From Candidatus Sulfotelmatobacter sp. (GTDB lineage: Bacteria > Acidobacteriota > Terriglobia > Terriglobales > SbA1): a stretch of DNA of 6,724 nt. The position numbers and the translations under genes were made by a program. How positions within the stretch are numbered: position 1 is the stretch's first letter; each line of letters opens with the position of its first letter. The stretch is from positions 1-6,724 of the forward strand of contig JASLEQ010000275.1 of NCBI GenBank assembly GCA_030151135.1, in the 5' to 3' direction. The notes beneath the pieces are model-generated. The model saw only the letters and a program-made list of their open reading frames with translations. It was not told the origin of the DNA and did not search any database. Positions 5,971 to 6,724 of the stretch are shown piece after piece.

Positions 5971-6724
5971 CTACTGGACCGCCTGGGGCGCATCGTTGAA
6001 GATTGCGTCCAGGATTAGGTTCTGCGCAGCCAGAAGCTCGTCGTTGTCGGTTTGTGTGTACTTGTCCAGCGTGAATGCCGCGCTGCGCTGACGTAGTGCC
6101 GTTTGCGCGGTTTTTGGGTCGACCTTCTTCTTGGTCGTCAAAACGCTCGACAGACCATGGCGAAACGTGTGAAAGCCGAATCGCTTTACGCGTTTTCCCT
6201 CCTTGTCGAAGTAGATCGGAACTTCAACCTCCATCCGAACTTTCTTGCCCTTCTTCTTCTTCGTCCTCATCGCCTTGATGTTGGTGGTTGTGAGAGCTCC
6301 TGCCTTTACAGCAGCCGGGTACAGATAGCTCCGGACCAGCATGTTTCCGACGCGCGGGGTTTTCCCCTTGGTGCGGCTGCTGGGGAAAATCCAGTCCGAA
6401 TCCTTGGCGTACAAGGTCTCGTTACGCCAGGCCAGCAGGTAGCGGGCGAGCAGTTCGGACATGGCACCGCGGCCTTGGATGCTTTCGTCTTGGATTTATG
6501 CACGTTACCCCGAATCCACCTACGCCGGATATGGATACACTTCTCTTCCCAATCCACGTCTCGCCACTGGAGCCCTGCTATCTCGCTGTAGCGAATTCCG
6601 GTTGCTGCGTCCAGCACAACCATTGTCTGCTCGAACAACGGAAGAGCATTGGGCATCACAAACGTCTGCTTCGGAGTCAGGATGATCGCTTTGTAGTCGG
6701 AACTCGATGCCGTGACGATTGTGC
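5971..6724 (-). pseudogene. Tyrosine recombinase (integrase), frameshifted and cut by right edge
   Basis: The reading frame enters at the right edge and continues to about 6463 (86 codons). It then shifts by one base, and the match resumes at 6462 for 163 residues to the stop at 5971. The first part holds TGIRYSEIAGLQWRDVDW with the first catalytic Arg (codon 6593-6591) and the beta-hairpin Lys region HKSKTKASK. The second part holds FHTFRHGLSS (His 6171-6169, Arg 6162-6160) and the nucleophile Tyr in LDKYTQ (6060-6058). One missing base near 6462-6465 would join AVP to MSELLARYLLAWR in frame. The usual His/Trp before the tyrosine appears to be Gln (LRQRS), and a Lys-rich insert (TKKKKGKKVRMEVEV) precedes the HxxR box. 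The N-terminal arm-binding and core-binding domains lie beyond the window. It is probably the integrase of an element inserted at tRNA-Val. A sequencing error is the alternative to true decay. Confidence 0.82.

Overview
The window carries a bacterial iron-sulfur cluster (ISC) assembly operon on the minus strand, followed by a short housekeeping stretch and the edge of an integrated element at a tRNA gene. The DNA looks GC-rich (about 58-60% by eye). The ISC proteins, the HscB with an N-terminal zinc-binding module, the integrase style and the tiny CxH/CxxC protein together would suit an Acidobacteriota-like genome. That taxonomic guess is inference only, because no rRNA or taxon-specific marker is present.

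Region 1 (4369 down to 1, minus strand) reads in the order iscR, iscS, iscU, iscA, hscB, hscA. hscA is cut by the left edge, so about 245 N-terminal residues are visible. The genes are separated by 28-85 bp and have good ribosome binding sites, so one transcript is likely. A clear sigma70-type promoter (TTGAAT-17 bp-TATACT) lies just upstream of iscR. A partly symmetric sequence resembling an IscR type 1 site overlaps its expected start point, which suggests autoregulation. IscS takes sulfur from cysteine, IscU holds the nascent cluster, HscB and HscA move it off the scaffold, IscA is an A-type carrier, and the Rrf2 regulator senses cluster status. An exact 10-bp inverted repeat fills the iscS-iscU gap and abuts the iscU ribosome binding site.

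Region 2 (4370-4721) has no convincing gene, but shows two promoter-like pairs on the plus strand. It leads to a 54-residue protein with a CxH...CxxC metal-site pattern (4722-4886, plus). Convergent to that is a CDP-alcohol phosphatidyltransferase (4912-5514, minus). Its motif is intact, and its sequence recalls mitochondrial-type cardiolipin synthase more than classical PgsA.

Region 3 (5515-5833) is non-coding with short direct and inverted repeats. It is followed by a complete tRNA-Val(GAC) with encoded CCA (5834-5910). Only 60 bp after the tRNA ends a tyrosine recombinase gene on the minus strand (5971 to the right edge), interrupted by a one-base frameshift. This is the usual layout of an integrative element inserted at the 3' end of a tRNA gene, here probably decaying. 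No wholly new system is evident. The points most worth checking are the iscS-iscU stem-loop, the regulator lacking the fourth IscR ligand, the small zinc-site protein, and the tRNA-integrase junction.
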